Source of the DNA: Bacillota bacterium
Lineage (GTDB): Bacteria; Bacillota; Clostridia; Christensenellales; Aristaeellaceae
Assembly: GCA_023415715.1 (NCBI GenBank)
Contig: JAEZJP010000260.1
Coordinates: 1-5,255 of the forward strand
Direction: 5' to 3'
DNA: 5,255 nt
Shown here: in pieces, positions 5,195 to 5,255 of the stretch
Layout of the letters: every line of letters begins with the position of its first letter
How positions within the stretch are numbered: position 1 is the first letter of the stretch
Program-made: the position numbers and the translations under genes
The notes under the pieces: generated by a model
Told to the model about the DNA's origin: nothing
Seen by the model: only the letters and a program-made list of their open reading frames with translations
Databases searched by the model: none

Positions 5195-5255
5195 ATGAGT
5201 TTGATCCCAATGGTCATTGAACAATCCAACCGTGGAGAACGGGCGTTTGACATTT
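5195..5255 (+). CDS. clpP: ATP-dependent Clp protease proteolytic subunit, N-terminal fragment
   Basis: Only 20 codons are present before the window ends: MSLIPMVIEQSNRGERAFDI. This is the well-conserved mature N-terminus of ClpP (compare the family pattern LIPxVIEQTxRGERxYDIYSRLL), which forms the axial loops gating the 14-subunit chamber. The catalytic Ser-His-Asp triad would lie beyond the window. ClpP works with ClpX or ClpC/ClpA unfoldases to degrade cytoplasmic proteins, and clpX often follows. The position directly downstream of tig supports the call. Expression probably depends on the promoter at 4986-5014 and a structured leader of about 174 bases. Confidence 0.93.
   Translation, partial: MSLIPMVIEQSNRGERAFDI

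Overview
The window reads as a piece of a Gram-positive, probably endospore-forming chromosome of the class Clostridia. The reasons are strong AGGAGG-type ribosome binding sites, the tig-clpP gene order, and a cysteine-rich LysM protein without a signal peptide that sits behind a sequence resembling a mother-cell (sigma-K type) promoter. Base composition is moderately GC-rich. This placement is inferred from gene content and style; no ribosomal RNA or other taxonomic marker lies in the window.

Layout from left to right. (1) Positions 1-450 (+) are the C-terminal end of a SNF2-family helicase whose start lies outside the window. (2) Positions 468-1616 (+) encode a 12-helix major facilitator transporter, 17 bases downstream and probably in the same transcript. 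(3) A hairpin at 1602-1632 overlaps the transporter's stop codon and looks like the terminator of the convergent gene. (4) Positions 1662-2363 (-) encode a three-LysM, nine-cysteine protein with a proline/glutamine-rich linker. (5) The intergenic strip of about 90 bases at 2364-2451 separates divergent genes and holds the sigma-K-like promoter of the LysM gene. (6) Positions 2452-3501 (+) encode an exported phosphodiester glycosidase (NAGPA/DUF2233) family protein with a Thr/Pro linker. (7) Positions 3649-4989 (+) encode trigger factor, with a candidate promoter and a 5' hairpin in front and an unusual His/Asp/Glu-rich tail at its end. (8) A leader of about 200 bases with a near-consensus vegetative promoter and three hairpins precedes clpP, of which only the first 20 codons (5195-5255) are present.

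There are three functional blocks: a helicase/transporter pair of unclear common purpose; a divergent envelope or spore-surface pair (LysM protein and exported glycosidase-like protein); and the conserved protein-folding and proteolysis cluster tig-clpP, in which the ribosome-bound chaperone and the Clp protease share a locus but clpP appears to have its own promoter.

I do not see a new defence, mobile or RNA system here. There is no CRISPR array, transposase, integrase, tRNA or rRNA. The most interesting details are the metal-binding-like tail of trigger factor, the paired-cysteine pattern around each LysM domain together with the sigma-K-like promoter, and the long structured clpP leader whose -35 box overlaps the tig stop codon.
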